A stretch of DNA of 64,000 bases from Gillisia sp. UBA3175 (GTDB lineage Bacteria; Bacteroidota; Bacteroidia; Flavobacteriales; Flavobacteriaceae). The stretch is from assembly GCA_002364325.1 (NCBI GenBank), contig DEXV01000002.1:190004-254003 (forward strand), in the 5' to 3' direction. This document shows positions 36,556 to 47,276 of the stretch, one piece after another. A program made the translations under genes and the position numbers. Positions within the stretch are counted from its first letter, which is position 1. Every line of letters starts with the position of its first letter. The notes below the pieces were generated by a model. That model did not search any database and was not told where the DNA came from. It saw only the letters and a list, made by a program, of their open reading frames with translations.

Positions 36556-37935
36556 ATGGATAACAAAATAAGTGATTTATTAACTACCCAAAGATCTTTC
36601 TTCAAAGAAGGTAAGACCCAAGAAGTAGCTTTAAGGATTGAAAAATTAAAATTGCTTAGATCGGTTATTGAAGTGCGAGAAAAAGAAATTTGCGATGCAC
36701 TTTACAAGGATTTTAAAAAGCCGGTTTTTGAAAGTGTTTTAAGTGAAACTGGATTTATAATAAGTGAACTGGAATATGTAATTAAGAGATTAAAGGATTG
36801 GTCTAAACCGGAAAAGATCTCAAGCTCTTGGACCAACTTTCCTTCATCCGATTATATTTATTCTGAACCTTACGGGACTTGCTTAATAATTGCTCCTTGG
36901 AATTATCCCTTTCAACTGGCGATCTCTCCAATAATGGGAGCTATTGCCGCTGGAAATACTGTTGTTCTTAAACCAAGTGAATTGGCTCCGCATACCTCTC
37001 AGATTTTAGCAGATATTTTAGAAAAGGTGTTTGATCCTGCTATGCTTGCAGTGATTCAAGGAGGTATTCCAATCTCTGAAGAATTGCTGAAAGAAAAATG
37101 GGATTATGTATTCTTTACCGGAAGCGTGCCTGTTGGAAGAATTGTTGCCAAAGCTATTGCCCCGCATTTAACTCCTTCAACTTTAGAGTTGGGCGGAAAA
37201 AATCCTTGTATAATACATAGTTCTGCGAAGGTGGAATTAGCGGCAAAGCGAATTGTTTGGGGTAAATTCTTAAATGCAGGACAAACATGTATAGCTCCAG
37301 ATTACATTTTAATTGATAAGAGCATTAAATCCAATTTTATTGATGCGGTTAAAAAAGAAATAACCGCAGCTTATGGAACAAATCCTGAACACTCTAAAGA
37401 TTATGCGCGAATAATAAACTCTAAGAACTTCGATAGACTAAGCAATATGTTATTAGGAGAGCATTGTGTGGCTGGAGGAGATTTAAATGCAGCAGATCTC
37501 TTTATTAGCCCCAGCATAATAGATGAGCCATCTTTGGAAAGTAAGATAATGGAAGATGAAATTTTCGGCCCTCTCCTTCCGGTGATAAGTTATTCTAATG
37601 AAACGGATATTTATCCTGTTATTTCTAATTATGCCAAACCTCTTGCTTTATATGTTTTTAGTGAAGAGAACTCATTTTCAGAAAAAATTATTAAAAATTA
37701 CAGTTTTGGAGGTGGTGCTATTAATGATGTTGTGGTACAGGTAGTGAATAAAAAAATGCCGTTTGGAGGTGTTGGAAATAGTGGAAAAGGTGCCTATCAT
37801 GGAAAATTCACTTTCGACACTTTTTCTCATAAAAAGAGCATAACAAAAAGAGGAACATGGTTAGATGTTCCTCTTAGGTATGCACCATATACTGGCAAAT
37901 TAGGTTTGATAAGCAAATTAATTAAGAAGTTTTAG
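36556..37935 (+). CDS. Aldehyde dehydrogenase, class-3-like
   Basis: 459 aa from the ATG at 36556. NAD(P)-binding and catalytic motifs: APWNYPFQLAI, FTGSVPVGRIVAKA, general base Glu211 in LELGGKNPC, and nucleophile Cys245 in NAGQTCIAPDYIL. Length and the FGGGAINDVVVQVVNKKMPFGG end fit ALDH family 3 (fatty/aromatic aldehydes). The last 45 codons are duplicated, with decay, at 51851-52020. A hairpin AAGAAG...CTTCTTTTTT overlaps the stop and may terminate it. Natural aldehyde unknown. Confidence 0.93.
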   Translation: MDNKISDLLTTQRSFFKEGKTQEVALRIEKLKLLRSVIEVREKEICDALYKDFKKPVFESVLSETGFIISELEYVIKRLKDWSKPEKISSSWTNFPSSDYIYSEPYGTCLIIAPWNYPFQLAISPIMGAIAAGNTVVLKPSELAPHTSQILADILEKVFDPAMLAVIQGGIPISEELLKEKWDYVFFTGSVPVGRIVAKAIAPHLTPSTLELGGKNPCIIHSSAKVELAAKRIVWGKFLNAGQTCIAPDYILIDKSIKSNFIDAVKKEITAAYGTNPEHSKDYARIINSKNFDRLSNMLLGEHCVAGGDLNAADLFISPSIIDEPSLESKIMEDEIFGPLLPVISYSNETDIYPVISNYAKPLALYVFSEENSFSEKIIKNYSFGGGAINDVVVQVVNKKMPFGGVGNSGKGAYHGKFTFDTFSHKKSITKRGTWLDVPLRYAPYTGKLGLISKLIKKF

Positions 37936-37993
37936 GAAGCTTCTTTTTTAAAGTATAAAGATCTTTTCTTCTATCCTTCATATTTCTTACACT
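37801..37993 (+). repeat. Direct repeat, left copy, flanking the leu/ilv block
   Basis: 193 bp matching 51888-52080 with 9 mismatches (offset exactly 14,087 bp, no gap). It covers the last 45 codons of the aldehyde dehydrogenase and the following 58 bp. Those 58 bp are identical to the 3' coding end of the GNAT/nitrilase gene at the other copy, but are non-coding here and end 7 bp before the stop of the next gene. Confidence 0.9.
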
Positions 37994-37999
37994 CCTAAT

Positions 38000-39562
38000 C
38001 TATTTAATTTCTTTAATAGTACGAGGGCGCAACGAGATTTTTTCTTTTATAACATCTGCGACGGGTCTGTTCTCAATTTTGCTTTCCAGCCACGATAAAA
38101 TATCTAAGTATAAAAAGGCTCTTCTTTCATAGGGATGATTTTCGAACTGTTTTAAAGTAGTATGGAGATTCCTGAACTCCTCTTTAATATTTAATGGAGA
38201 AACATCCGGTAATTTTCTCAAAAATGTAATCATCTCCTTCTGTACTTTATGCATATCATTCATTCGAATTAAAAATTTGTATGTAGAACGAATTAATCTT
38301 TCCAAATGATAGTCCAATCCAGCTTCATAATGGGCTATAAGGTTCAAAATTCTTGAAAAACACATTAAATCTTCCCGCATTTCTAGAGCAGTATTATTAA
38401 TAATTTTCTTCAAAAATTCAATACATTTTTTATTTTCTCCATTCCCAAAATGCAAGCTTGCTATTTTATAATAAAATACCATGATATGATGGCCATCCAA
38501 CCTATTCTCATATTTCTTTATTTTTTTCTGAATTTTATCTATCAATAATTCCCCTCCTCCAAAATCACCCGTCATAAATCTTAAATTCAATTTATTTGAA
38601 TAGATATATAAAAAGGAAAGAGCAGCAATATTATCATCATCTGGAATTTTAGGATCTTTAATTGTAGCCTCTAGGTCTAAAAGAACTTTTTCGAAAATTT
38701 CTACATGGTTCAAATAAAATAATGATTCTAATAAATAATGATTCCCTTTCAAATAAGATACCGGATGTAAGGATACCATATGTGGATTTTGTTTGAATAA
38801 GTCTATCCATTTTAAGGAGTAACGATAACTGGATAAAAAATTCTGAGTTAAAAAACTATACCACAGAAATGCTTTGTATAGCAATAGTTTTTCCCTAAAA
38901 CCCATTTCATAAAAGCTATATTGTGGCATGTTTTTTTGAAAAATCTCCCTGATACCATTTGTTTCTTCTTCGGTACGAGCATAGCCCATTTTTAATAAAA
39001 TTCCATATAATTGTAGAGATAGATTGGACAAACTACTTGCCAACACATTAAGACTACTAAGTTGCTCGGTTTGTTTTATTAAACTCTCAGCTCGGTTATG
39101 AATACTGCGGGTAATATATTGGGATTCAATTATTTTTTCCCATTCCAGGATTTCATAGGCTACATTTTTTTCTTCATTATATAAAGCAATCGTCTTTACC
39201 TTATCAAGCAATTTTAAACTCTGATTATATAAGCCTTTTCTATATAAAATCAGGGCAAAATCCAGTTGTTCTCTAATTTGCACCGGGATACTCTGATGAG
39301 CAGGATTCAATCGAAGACTTACAAGGATTTGTCTATAAAGGTGAGCTTTAACATTGGATAATTGCAGCTTGCTAATGTTGGTAGATTCAAGGATTAGCTT
39401 CTCGTTATATTGAGCTTGCTTCGCCATCACCTTAAATAAATTAAGGAATTTACTATCCGCATTCACGCCTATTCTACCCACATATAAAGAAAACTGTCTT
39501 TTTTCGGAGGAGGAAAGGGACTTTATAAGGGTAAAAAGATTGTCGGTTAAGTCATTGGTCAT
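38000..39562 (-). CDS. Alpha-helical repeat (TPR-like) protein beside the leu genes
   Basis: 520 aa, almost entirely helical, no signal peptide or membrane segment. Pairs of helices such as EQLDFALILYRKGLYNQSLKLLDKV and FYYKIASLHFGNGENKKCIEFLKKI follow TPR spacing, though the consensus is weak. No enzyme domain. I do not recognise a functional family. It is divergent from leuA (147-bp gap, no good promoter match on either strand) and its stop lies right next to the left direct repeat, so it marks the edge of the inserted or duplicated block. Confidence 0.7.
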   Translation of the reverse strand: MTNDLTDNLFTLIKSLSSSEKRQFSLYVGRIGVNADSKFLNLFKVMAKQAQYNEKLILESTNISKLQLSNVKAHLYRQILVSLRLNPAHQSIPVQIREQLDFALILYRKGLYNQSLKLLDKVKTIALYNEEKNVAYEILEWEKIIESQYITRSIHNRAESLIKQTEQLSSLNVLASSLSNLSLQLYGILLKMGYARTEEETNGIREIFQKNMPQYSFYEMGFREKLLLYKAFLWYSFLTQNFLSSYRYSLKWIDLFKQNPHMVSLHPVSYLKGNHYLLESLFYLNHVEIFEKVLLDLEATIKDPKIPDDDNIAALSFLYIYSNKLNLRFMTGDFGGGELLIDKIQKKIKKYENRLDGHHIMVFYYKIASLHFGNGENKKCIEFLKKIINNTALEMREDLMCFSRILNLIAHYEAGLDYHLERLIRSTYKFLIRMNDMHKVQKEMITFLRKLPDVSPLNIKEEFRNLHTTLKQFENHPYERRAFLYLDILSWLESKIENRPVADVIKEKISLRPRTIKEIK

Positions 39563-39709
39563 TGTAACGATTATGTTTTCAACGTATTGATTATCAGTAA
39601 CATTAACTTCTTTATTTTAAATCAATTGTCGTAATTACTCGGTGTTTTAATCTAAAAAGCGAAGATGTATATGCTACTTTAGTTAAAGATAAAGCAAAAT
39701 AAATCTGAT

Positions 39710-40882
39710 ATGAGTACAGAAAAGGTAGAAATTTTTGACACAACATTACGAGATGGAGAACAAGTGCCTGGTTGTAAATTAAATACTGCTCAAAAATTAA
39801 AAATTGCCGCACGACTCGATGAACTTGGAGTGGATGTGATTGAAGCTGGTTTTCCAGTTTCCAGTCCGGGGGAATTTAAATCGGTTTCCGAAATATCGAA
39901 ATTGATAAAAAATGCTGCGGTCTGTGGACTTACCCGTGCTGTAAAAAATGATATTGAAATTGCGGCTGAAGCTTTAAAATATGCTAAATATCCTAGAATT
40001 CATACTGGAATAGGCACTTCAGATTCTCATATAAAATATAAGTTCAATTCTACCCGAGAGAAGATTATTGAAAGAGCCATTATGGCTATTTCTTACGCCA
40101 AAACCTTTGTAGAGGATATAGAATTCTATGCTGAAGATGCTGGGAGGACAGATAATGAATTTCTTGCTGAAGTTTGTACCGCGGCAGTTAAGGCTGGAGC
40201 TACAGTTTTAAATATTCCAGATACTACAGGATATTGCCTTCCTGAAGAGTATGGTGAAAAAATTAAATATTTAAAAGAAAATGTAAAGGGAATTCATAAG
40301 GTAAGGCTTTCCTGTCATTGCCATAACGATTTGGGGATGGCTACAGCAAATGCAATTGCAGGCGTAGTTAACGGTGCTAGACAAATTGAATGTACTATCA
40401 ACGGGATTGGTGAACGAGCAGGAAATACTGCCCTAGAAGAGGTGGTTATGATCTTAAGACAACATCCTAGTTTGAATCTTACTACTAACATTAATTCAAA
40501 ATTACTCTATGGTACCAGTAAAATGGTTTCTCAGGAAATGGGAATGCTAGTACAACCAAATAAAGCAATTATAGGAGCGAATGCATTTGCCCATAGTTCT
40601 GGAATTCACCAGGACGGGATGATAAAGAATAAAGAAACCTATGAAATTATGAATCCTGCAGATGTAGGTGTAACAGAATCGGCTATAATTCTTACTGCCA
40701 GAAGCGGAAGAGCCGCTTTGGCATATAGAGCAAAGAAAATGGGTTATGAATTAACCAAACTTCAATTAGACACCGTCTACATTGAGTTTTTAAACTTTGC
40801 CGACCTTAGAAAAGAAGTCGATGATGAAGATATTCATATTATTATGGATCTATCCAGAAAAAGAAACAGAGCTATTGCCTAA
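39710..40882 (+). CDS. leuA: 2-isopropylmalate synthase, short form
   Basis: 390 aa HMG-CoA-lyase-like TIM barrel condensing acetyl-CoA and 2-oxoisovalerate. Metal and substrate motifs [32 protein letters not shown] and [12 protein letters not shown] are present. Standard LeuA is about 510-520 aa; the C-terminal leucine-binding domain is absent here, so feedback inhibition by leucine through that domain is unlikely. Homocitrate or citramalate synthase is possible from fold, but leuCDB follow directly. The stop shares one base with the leuC ATG (TAATG). Confidence 0.92.
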   Translation: MSTEKVEIFDTTLRDGEQVPGCKLNTAQKLKIAARLDELGVDVIEAGFPVSSPGEFKSVSEISKLIKNAAVCGLTRAVKNDIEIAAEALKYAKYPRIHTGIGTSDSHIKYKFNSTREKIIERAIMAISYAKTFVEDIEFYAEDAGRTDNEFLAEVCTAAVKAGATVLNIPDTTGYCLPEEYGEKIKYLKENVKGIHKVRLSCHCHNDLGMATANAIAGVVNGARQIECTINGIGERAGNTALEEVVMILRQHPSLNLTTNINSKLLYGTSKMVSQEMGMLVQPNKAIIGANAFAHSSGIHQDGMIKNKETYEIMNPADVGVTESAIILTARSGRAALAYRAKKMGYELTKLQLDTVYIEFLNFADLRKEVDDEDIHIIMDLSRKRNRAIA

Positions 40883-42264
40883 TGAAAAAAACACTTTTTG
40901 ATAAAATCTGGGATGCGCACGTGGTAGAATCCATACCCGCAGGTCCAGATATTTTATACATAGACAAGCATCTTATCCATGAGGTAACCAGTCCTCAGGC
41001 ATTTAACGAATTAAAAGAACGAGGAATTTCTATTTTAAGGCCTAAGCAAATTGTTGCCACTGCCGATCATAATACTCCCACAGAAAATCAGCATTTACCA
41101 ATAAAGGATCTTCTTTCTAGAAAACAACTCAGACAACTTACTAAGAATTGCGAAGATAATAACATAACTCTTTACGGCTTAGGCCATCCATACAATGGAA
41201 TAGTACATGTAATGGCACCAGAATTGGGAATTACACAGCCTGGAATGACGCTTGTTTGTGGAGATAGTCACACCTCTACCCATGGAGCATTTGGAACCAT
41301 TGCCTTTGGTATTGGAACCAGCCAAGTAGCACAGGTTTTTGCTAGCCAATGCCTATTAGTGGATAAGCCAAAGAAACTTAGGGTAAACGTTAATGGAAAA
41401 TTACAGAATGGTGTGCTTCCCAAAGACGTTATTTTATACATTATCTGCAAATTAGGTACTAACTCGGGGAATGGATATTTCTGTGAATACGCAGGTAATA
41501 TTTTTGAAGAAATGACTATGGAAGGCAGGATGACAGTTTGTAATATGAGTATAGAAATGGGTGCTCGAGGAGGATTAATTGCTCCAGACGAAACTACTTT
41601 TAGCTATATGGAAGGAAAAGAATTTGCCCCTAAAGGGGAAGATTTCGAGAAGATAAAAAGATATTGGAAAACATTAAAAACCGAAGAGGGTGCTAAATTT
41701 GACCAAGAATATTATTTAGATGCATCAGATATAGAACCTATGATAACTTATGGTACAAATCCTGGAATGGGGATTAAACTAAGTGATCCAATCCCTATTA
41801 GCACAGGGAAAAGTGATGAAAAAGCACTGGAATATATGGGTTTTAAAGAAGGAGAATCATTAATTGATAAGCCTATTAATTATATATTTATTGGTAGTTG
41901 TACCAATTCCAGAATTGAAGATTTTCGCACTGCAGCAAGCTATATTAAAGGAAAACAAAAAGCTGCAAATGTAAATGCTCTTATAGTTCCTGGTTCTAGA
42001 CAAGTAGCAGAACAGATAAAGGCTGAAGGTTTACAACTTATTTTTGAAGAAGCTGGCTTTTCCTTACGCCAACCAGGTTGTTCTGCATGCCTCGCAATGA
42101 ACGACGATAAAATTCCTGCCGGGGAATATTGTGTTTCCACAAGTAACCGAAATTTTGAAGGCAGACAGGGCCAAGGTTCCAGAACCCTATTAGCAAGCCC
42201 GCTAACGGCAGCTGCAACAGCAATTGCAGGGAAAATTATCAACTTTACTCAAATTTTAAACTAG
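40882..42264 (+). CDS. leuC: 3-isopropylmalate dehydratase, large subunit
   Basis: 460 aa aconitase-family protein. [4Fe-4S] cluster Cys are in IGSCTNSR and GCSACLAMN; GDSHTSTHGAFGTIAFGIG is intact. Interconverts 2- and 3-isopropylmalate with LeuD. Overlaps leuA by one base and abuts leuD with no gap. Confidence 0.97.
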   Translation: MKKTLFDKIWDAHVVESIPAGPDILYIDKHLIHEVTSPQAFNELKERGISILRPKQIVATADHNTPTENQHLPIKDLLSRKQLRQLTKNCEDNNITLYGLGHPYNGIVHVMAPELGITQPGMTLVCGDSHTSTHGAFGTIAFGIGTSQVAQVFASQCLLVDKPKKLRVNVNGKLQNGVLPKDVILYIICKLGTNSGNGYFCEYAGNIFEEMTMEGRMTVCNMSIEMGARGGLIAPDETTFSYMEGKEFAPKGEDFEKIKRYWKTLKTEEGAKFDQEYYLDASDIEPMITYGTNPGMGIKLSDPIPISTGKSDEKALEYMGFKEGESLIDKPINYIFIGSCTNSRIEDFRTAASYIKGKQKAANVNALIVPGSRQVAEQIKAEGLQLIFEEAGFSLRQPGCSACLAMNDDKIPAGEYCVSTSNRNFEGRQGQGSRTLLASPLTAAATAIAGKIINFTQILN

Positions 42265-42858
42265 ATGGAAAAATTTATAAGTCTTACAGACACAGCGGTC
42301 CCTCTAGAGATTGAAAATATAGATACCGACCAGATTATTCCTGCTAGGTTTTTAAAGGCCACAGATAAGGAAGGCTTTGGAGAAAATTTATTTCAAGATT
42401 GGAGGTTCGACAAAGCTGGGAATCTTAATTATGAATTTAATTTGAATAATAAAAAATTTAAAGGTTCCATTTTGGTTGCAGGAAATAATTTTGGTTGCGG
42501 TTCTAGTAGAGAACATGCCGCTTGGGCCTTGAAAGCTTATGGTTTTAAGGTAATTGTTTCCAGCTATTTTGCAGATATTTTTAAAGGAAATTCTTTGAAT
42601 AATGGATTGCTCCCTTTACAGGTGAGCCCGGAATTTCTTAAAAAAATATTTACAGCTATCAACACAGTTCCTTCCGAAAAACTTCATGTAGATCTGGAAA
42701 ATCAGCGTGTAAAAATTGTTAGCACGGGTGCATCAGAAAAATTTGAAATAGATCCATATAAAAAAAATTGCATGATAAAAGGCTACGATGATATAGACTT
42801 TTTAGTGAGCCGAAAAGAAGCCATTCAAAAATTTGAAGAAAAAACATTCCAATTCTAA
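42265..42858 (+). CDS. leuD: 3-isopropylmalate dehydratase, small subunit
   Basis: 197 aa swivel-domain partner of Leu[14 protein letters not shown] and [16 protein letters not shown] are the family signatures. Starts on the base after the leuC stop, so 1:1 synthesis is expected. Confidence 0.97.
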   Translation: MEKFISLTDTAVPLEIENIDTDQIIPARFLKATDKEGFGENLFQDWRFDKAGNLNYEFNLNNKKFKGSILVAGNNFGCGSSREHAAWALKAYGFKVIVSSYFADIFKGNSLNNGLLPLQVSPEFLKKIFTAINTVPSEKLHVDLENQRVKIVSTGASEKFEIDPYKKNCMIKGYDDIDFLVSRKEAIQKFEEKTFQF

Positions 42859-42928
42859 AAATCCAAATAGGAGACGATCATATTTAAAACCAGAAAAGAA
42901 AAAATACTACCCTAAAAATTCGCAGATA

Positions 42929-44044
42929 ATGAAATTAAAGATAGCAGTATTGCCCGGAGATGGGATAGGTCCTGAAATAACAGAACAAGCAGTTAAAATA
43001 TTAAAGTCTATCGCAGATCGATTTGATCATGATTTTCACTTTGAAGAAGCCTTGGTTGGAGCAATAGCAATAGATCAGTTTAACAATCCATTGCCGGAAG
43101 CTACCTTGGATCTTTGTAAGGAATCTGATGCTGTATTATTTGGGGCAATTGGACATCCAAAATATGACAATGATCCCAGCGCCAAAATAAGGCCAGAACA
43201 AGGCTTACTTAGGTTGAGAAAGGAATTGGGATTATTTGCAAATATCCGACCTGTAAACACTTATTCAAAATTATTAGAAATATCCCCTCTGCGTCCTGAA
43301 CTGATTGAGGGGGTAGATATGGTAATCTATCGGGAGTTAACCGGTGGAATTTATTTTGGTGAGAAAAGTTTAAATGAAGAAGGTACCAGTGCCACAGATG
43401 TTTGCACCTACTCATTTAAGGAAATAGAACGAATTACCCACTTGGCATTTAAAGCCGCACAACAACGCCGCAAAAAATTAACCTTAGTAGATAAAGCCAA
43501 TGTATTGGAAACTTCCAGATTGTGGAGAAAAACGGTAACTTCTATCGCTAAGGAGTATCCAGACGTTCAACTTAATTTTCTCTTTGTAGACAATGCAGCC
43601 ATGCAAATGATCTTAAATCCTAAACAATTTGATGTTATCCTTACCGAAAATTTATTCGGTGATATTTTATCTGACGAGGCAAGTGTAATTTCAGGAAGTA
43701 TTGGTTTATTGGCATCTGCCTCAGTAGGCAATAAATATTCTTTATTTGAGCCTATTCATGGATCTTATCCTGAAGCAACCGGAAGAGGAATAGCAAATCC
43801 ATTGGCTGCAATTCTCTCGGCAGCTATGTTACTTGATCATTTCCAATTAAGAGAAGAAGCTAAAACTATTAGAGATGCAGTAGACCTTAGTATTAAGCTG
43901 AATATTTGTACTCAAGATATCAATAATGAATACCACTACGCTACTGAAAAGGTAGGAGATTTTCTACATGGTCTTATAAGCGAAGTGGATAATATTAACA
44001 TCAATTATGAAAATCTAAATCTAGGCCAGATGACCATTATTTAA
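42929..44044 (+). CDS. leuB: 3-isopropylmalate dehydrogenase
   Basis: 371 aa from the ATG at 42929, giving [20 protein letters not shown]; the frame is open further upstream with a Lys-rich stretch that is not family-like. Contains [13 protein letters not shown], the catalytic Lys/Tyr region, and [26 protein letters not shown], the NAD-binding region. Oxidises 3-isopropylmalate to the leucine 2-oxoacid. 70 bp after leuD. A terminator follows. Confidence 0.95.
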   Translation: MKLKIAVLPGDGIGPEITEQAVKILKSIADRFDHDFHFEEALVGAIAIDQFNNPLPEATLDLCKESDAVLFGAIGHPKYDNDPSAKIRPEQGLLRLRKELGLFANIRPVNTYSKLLEISPLRPELIEGVDMVIYRELTGGIYFGEKSLNEEGTSATDVCTYSFKEIERITHLAFKAAQQRRKKLTLVDKANVLETSRLWRKTVTSIAKEYPDVQLNFLFVDNAAMQMILNPKQFDVILTENLFGDILSDEASVISGSIGLLASASVGNKYSLFEPIHGSYPEATGRGIANPLAAILSAAMLLDHFQLREEAKTIRDAVDLSIKLNICTQDINNEYHYATEKVGDFLHGLISEVDNININYENLNLGQMTII

Positions 44045-44069
44045 TAATTTGTTTTGAATTTGAATGCAG

Positions 44070-44112
44070 AAAAACCCCCAAGATTTAATTAGTCTTCGGA
44101 GGTTTTTATTCT
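44070..44112 (+). terminator. Terminator of the leu operon
   Basis: AAAACCCCC...GGAGGTTTTT form an imperfect GC-rich stem followed by T-rich ATTCTTTTTTTT. It begins about 25 bp after the leuB stop. Confidence 0.7.
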
Positions 44113-44148
44113 TTTTTTTAAATATTATTTATTCTTCTTATTTGCAAT

Positions 44149-44211
44149 TTAAAGCATATTTGTAAGGGAAGCAATATTGGAATTTACTGTTCTCTCACAT
44201 TTTAATCTGCT
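44149..44211 (-). pseudogene. Short argH remnant
   Basis: On the minus strand 44167-44211 reads SRLKCERTVNSNIAS, matching SRGKCERTVTSNIAS of the intact argH (13 of 15), and continues ASLTNML then a stop where ArgH has ASLANTL. Nucleotides match too (GTTCTCTCACATTT shared exactly). Flanking sequence has lost similarity. A decayed piece of a second argH between leuB and the structured element. Confidence 0.65.
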
Positions 44212-44262
44212 AAAAGATTAAAGTATGAATTAATAGAATTTTGAAATTGTTGGAGATAGAAA

Positions 44263-44489
44263 CGGACTCACCAAGTTCCATAAAATTATACACGCACAAG
44301 GCGGCGCGGAAAACGGCGTACGGGAGAATTTTCAGAAATGTTTCTGTAATTGTTTAAAATATATAAAGAAAATGTGGTTTTCAAGATTGTAAAAAGTAAA
44401 ATAATATTAAAAAAAGACAATGCGCAACCTACCGACTGAAGCGGGGCCGAAAGCGCAAATCAAATATTATTTTTGTAGTTAAAATCACG
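44263..44489. repeat. Structured intergenic element, copy 2
   Basis: Starts ACGGACTCACC-AAGTTCCATA like copy 1 and ends at AAAATCACG. The inner stem is AAAATAATATT (44398-44408) with AATATTATTTT (44463-44473), a sequence unlike that of copy 1 at the equivalent place, yet fully paired. Within it TGCGC/GCGCA (44421-44457) pair. CAGAAA-TG-TTTCTG (44332-44345) is another hairpin. It lies between the convergent ends of leuB and ilvA, and with the terminator and argH remnant explains 44,045-44,526. Confidence 0.6.
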
Positions 44490-44526
44490 GGGTTAATTAA
44501 ACAAAATTATAAATACACATAGCTCA

Positions 44527-45801
44527 TTATATTAAAAATTGAAATAAATCTGGATTATCGTTTAAATATTGTCCGTAAAACTTATGCTCTTTCATTCTCT
44601 GTACCAAGGGCTTAAAGTCTTTTGGATCTTTAAGTTCTATTCCCACAACCGCAGGACCGTTCTCTCTATGGTGTTTTTTAGAATATTCAAAATGGGTAAT
44701 ATCGTCGTCTGGCCCAAGGACTTTTGCTACAAATTTCTTTAGTGCTCCTGCTCGTTGTGGAAATGGTACAATAAAATAATGTTTAAGCCCAGCATATAAC
44801 AAGGCTTTTTCTTTAATTTCTGCTGTCCTTGTAATATCGTTATTACTTCCGCTTACTATACAAACTACATTTTTTCCTTTTATCTCTTCAGCAAAAGTAT
44901 CTAAGGCAGTAATAGACATTGCTCCTGCAGGTTCCACAACAATTGCATCCTGATTGTACAAATCCAGGATGGTTTGGCATATTTTACCTTCGGGAACAGT
45001 GATCATTTCATCCAGGAAATTTTTACAGATTTCAAAATTTCTGCTTCCTACCTTTTGCACAGCCGCTCCATCAACAAATCTATCTATTTGTTTAAGCTCT
45101 ATAAGTTTGCCCATTTTTAGTGAAGTACTCATAGAAGGTGCACCTTCTGGTTCCACTCCAATAATCTTGGTGTTTGGAGATAATTGCTTAAATACCGAAG
45201 ATAGACCAGCTAATAAACCTCCACCTCCCAAGGGGGCAAAAATATAATCTATTGAACCATCGGCTTGATCTAGAATTTCCAAAGCAATTGTCGCTTGGCC
45301 TTCTATTACCTTTTCATCATCAAAAGGATGAATAAATACCATTTTGTGCTTATCCCCATATTTTATAGCAGTTTTATAAGAATCATCATAAGTATCACCC
45401 TTCAATACCACCTCTACCCATTCGCCACCAAACATTCTTGTTTGTTCCACCTTTTGTTTGGGAGTAGTTATAGGCATAAAAATTACACCCTTCACTTCAA
45501 GCTTATTACAGGCAAAAGCCACACCCTGTGCATGATTCCCTGCACTTGCACAAATTACACCTTTGCTTAATTGACCCTTTGGCAAACTCGAGATTTTATT
45601 ATATGCTCCACGTATCTTATAAGATCTTACCTGCTGCAAATCTTCCCTTTTCAACAGGATATTGGCTTCATACTTTTTACTATAGGTAAAAGATGGTGCT
45701 AATGGCGTCTTGATCGCAACCTTTGAGATTCGTTTTGCGGCTCGCAACACCGCTTCAATTTGTGGAATATATATGTCAATTTTAATTAAGGAATGGCTCA
45801 T
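44527..45801 (-). CDS. ilvA: Threonine ammonia-lyase (biosynthetic threonine dehydratase)
   Basis: 424 aa PLP enzyme giving 2-oxobutyrate for isoleucine. Schiff-base Lys in VRSYKIRGAYNKI, PLP phosphate loop GGGGLLAGLSS, and a single C-terminal ACT-like domain (HYFIVPFPQRAGALKKF, HHRENGPAVVGIEL) instead of the two in E. coli IlvA (about 514 aa). Allosteric control by isoleucine may thus differ. Last in ilvDBNCA; its ATG shares a base with the ilvC stop. Confidence 0.94.
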   Translation of the reverse strand: MSHSLIKIDIYIPQIEAVLRAAKRISKVAIKTPLAPSFTYSKKYEANILLKREDLQQVRSYKIRGAYNKISSLPKGQLSKGVICASAGNHAQGVAFACNKLEVKGVIFMPITTPKQKVEQTRMFGGEWVEVVLKGDTYDDSYKTAIKYGDKHKMVFIHPFDDEKVIEGQATIALEILDQADGSIDYIFAPLGGGGLLAGLSSVFKQLSPNTKIIGVEPEGAPSMSTSLKMGKLIELKQIDRFVDGAAVQKVGSRNFEICKNFLDEMITVPEGKICQTILDLYNQDAIVVEPAGAMSITALDTFAEEIKGKNVVCIVSGSNNDITRTAEIKEKALLYAGLKHYFIVPFPQRAGALKKFVAKVLGPDDDITHFEYSKKHHRENGPAVVGIELKDPKDFKPLVQRMKEHKFYGQYLNDNPDLFQFLI

Positions 45802-47276
45802 TACACATGTATCTTTTTCATTTCGGTCATTGCCTCTCTCAGCTGCTCCCCTATTATTTCCACTGGATGTTTTCTAATGGAAGCATTAACTTCTATTAGT
45901 TTCTTGTTATCTACTCCAAAATCATTTGTCCCATAGGCTTTTCCTATTAATCCAGGTTCTAGATTGTTGATATATTCTTTAATTAACGGCTTACAGGAAT
46001 GATCAAATAGATAACAGCCGTATTCAGCAGTGTCAGAGATAATCCTGTTCATCTCATAAAGCTTTTTACGAGCTATCGTATTTGCAATTAGGGGAGTTTC
46101 ATGTAATGATTCATAATATGCAGATTCTGCAATGATCCCGGCTTCTACCATAGTTTCAAAAGCCAACTCTACCCCAGACTTCACAAAGGCAACCAATAAA
46201 AGTCCTTTGTCAAAATATTCCTGTTCTGAGATTTCCTCTTGGGTCGCTTCTGTTTTTTCAAAAGCGGTGTTTTCTGTTGCTGCTCGCCATTCTAACAATT
46301 CCTTATCATCCTTATCCCAATCTTTCATCATGCTGGTGCTAAACGCTCCAGATATAATGTCATCCATATGTTTTTGGAAAAGAGGACGCATTATCACTTT
46401 TAATTCTTCTGATATTTCAGCCGCTTTTATTTTGGCTGGATTGGAAAGTCTATCCATCATATTGGTGATCCCTCCATGTTTCAAGGCTTCGGTAATAGTC
46501 TCCCAACCATACTGAATTAATTTGGCAGCATATGCTGGGTCCACTCCTTCAGCCACCATTTTATTAAAACTTAGGATAGATCCAGTTTGGAGCACACCAC
46601 ATAAAATAGTTTGTTCTCCCATCAGGTCCGATTTTACTTCGGCCACAAAAGAGGAATCCAATACGCCGGCCCGATGTCCTCCTGTTGCAAATGCATATGC
46701 TTTTGCCCAATTATATCCTTTTCCTTCAGGATCGTTCTCTGGATGAACGGCTATTAGGGTAGGAACTCCAAAGCCTCTTTTATATTCTTCTCTCACTTCA
46801 GATCCCGGGCATTTAGGAGCTACCATTATTACCGTAATATCTTCACGGATCTTCATTCCCTCTTCCACAATATTGAAACCATGAGAATAAGACAAAGCAG
46901 CACCTTTTTTGATAAGTGGTACTATTTTCTTTATAACTGAAGTATGTTGTTTATCTGGAGTTAAATTTATTACAAGGTCTGCAGAAGGGATAAACTCTTC
47001 GTAGGTGCCAACCTTAAAATTGTTTGAAGAAGCGTTTTTAAAAGATTGTCTTTGATCTTTTATAGCATCTTCTCTTAAGGCATAGGTGATATCTAGTCCG
47101 CTGTCGCGCATATTCAAACCTTGATTTAAACCTTGAGCCCCACAACCTACTATTACTATTTTTTTGTCTTTTAACGCATTAATTCCTTCGCTAAATTCTT
47201 CACTTAGCATAAATCTGCAAGTACCCAATTGAGCTAATTGATCTCTTAAGGAAAGGCTATTAAAATAATTTGTCAT
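45801..47276 (-). CDS. ilvC: Ketol-acid reductoisomerase, long (class II) form
   Basis: 491 aa, the length of E. coli IlvC and not the roughly 330-aa class I form. Rossmann motif [41 protein letters not shown], and [12 protein letters not shown] with the Mg-binding Asp/Glu are present, followed by duplicated C-terminal helical domains. Converts acetolactate to dihydroxyisovalerate and the isoleucine homologue. ATG overlaps ilvN by 4 bp. Confidence 0.96.
   Translation of the reverse strand: MTNYFNSLSLRDQLAQLGTCRFMLSEEFSEGINALKDKKIVIVGCGAQGLNQGLNMRDSGLDITYALREDAIKDQRQSFKNASSNNFKVGTYEEFIPSADLVINLTPDKQHTSVIKKIVPLIKKGAALSYSHGFNIVEEGMKIREDITVIMVAPKCPGSEVREEYKRGFGVPTLIAVHPENDPEGKGYNWAKAYAFATGGHRAGVLDSSFVAEVKSDLMGEQTILCGVLQTGSILSFNKMVAEGVDPAYAAKLIQYGWETITEALKHGGITNMMDRLSNPAKIKAAEISEELKVIMRPLFQKHMDDIISGAFSTSMMKDWDKDDKELLEWRAATENTAFEKTEATQEEISEQEYFDKGLLLVAFVKSGVELAFETMVEAGIIAESAYYESLHETPLIANTIARKKLYEMNRIISDTAEYGCYLFDHSCKPLIKEYINNLEPGLIGKAYGTNDFGVDNKKLIEVNASIRKHPVEIIGEQLREAMTEMKKIHV

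Noticed and set aside
46132-46515. Long antisense frame inside ilvC, with similar ones in sdaA (22488-22898), ilvD and the Nramp-like gene
   Set aside because: They mirror conserved coding sequence on the other strand and show no independent features.
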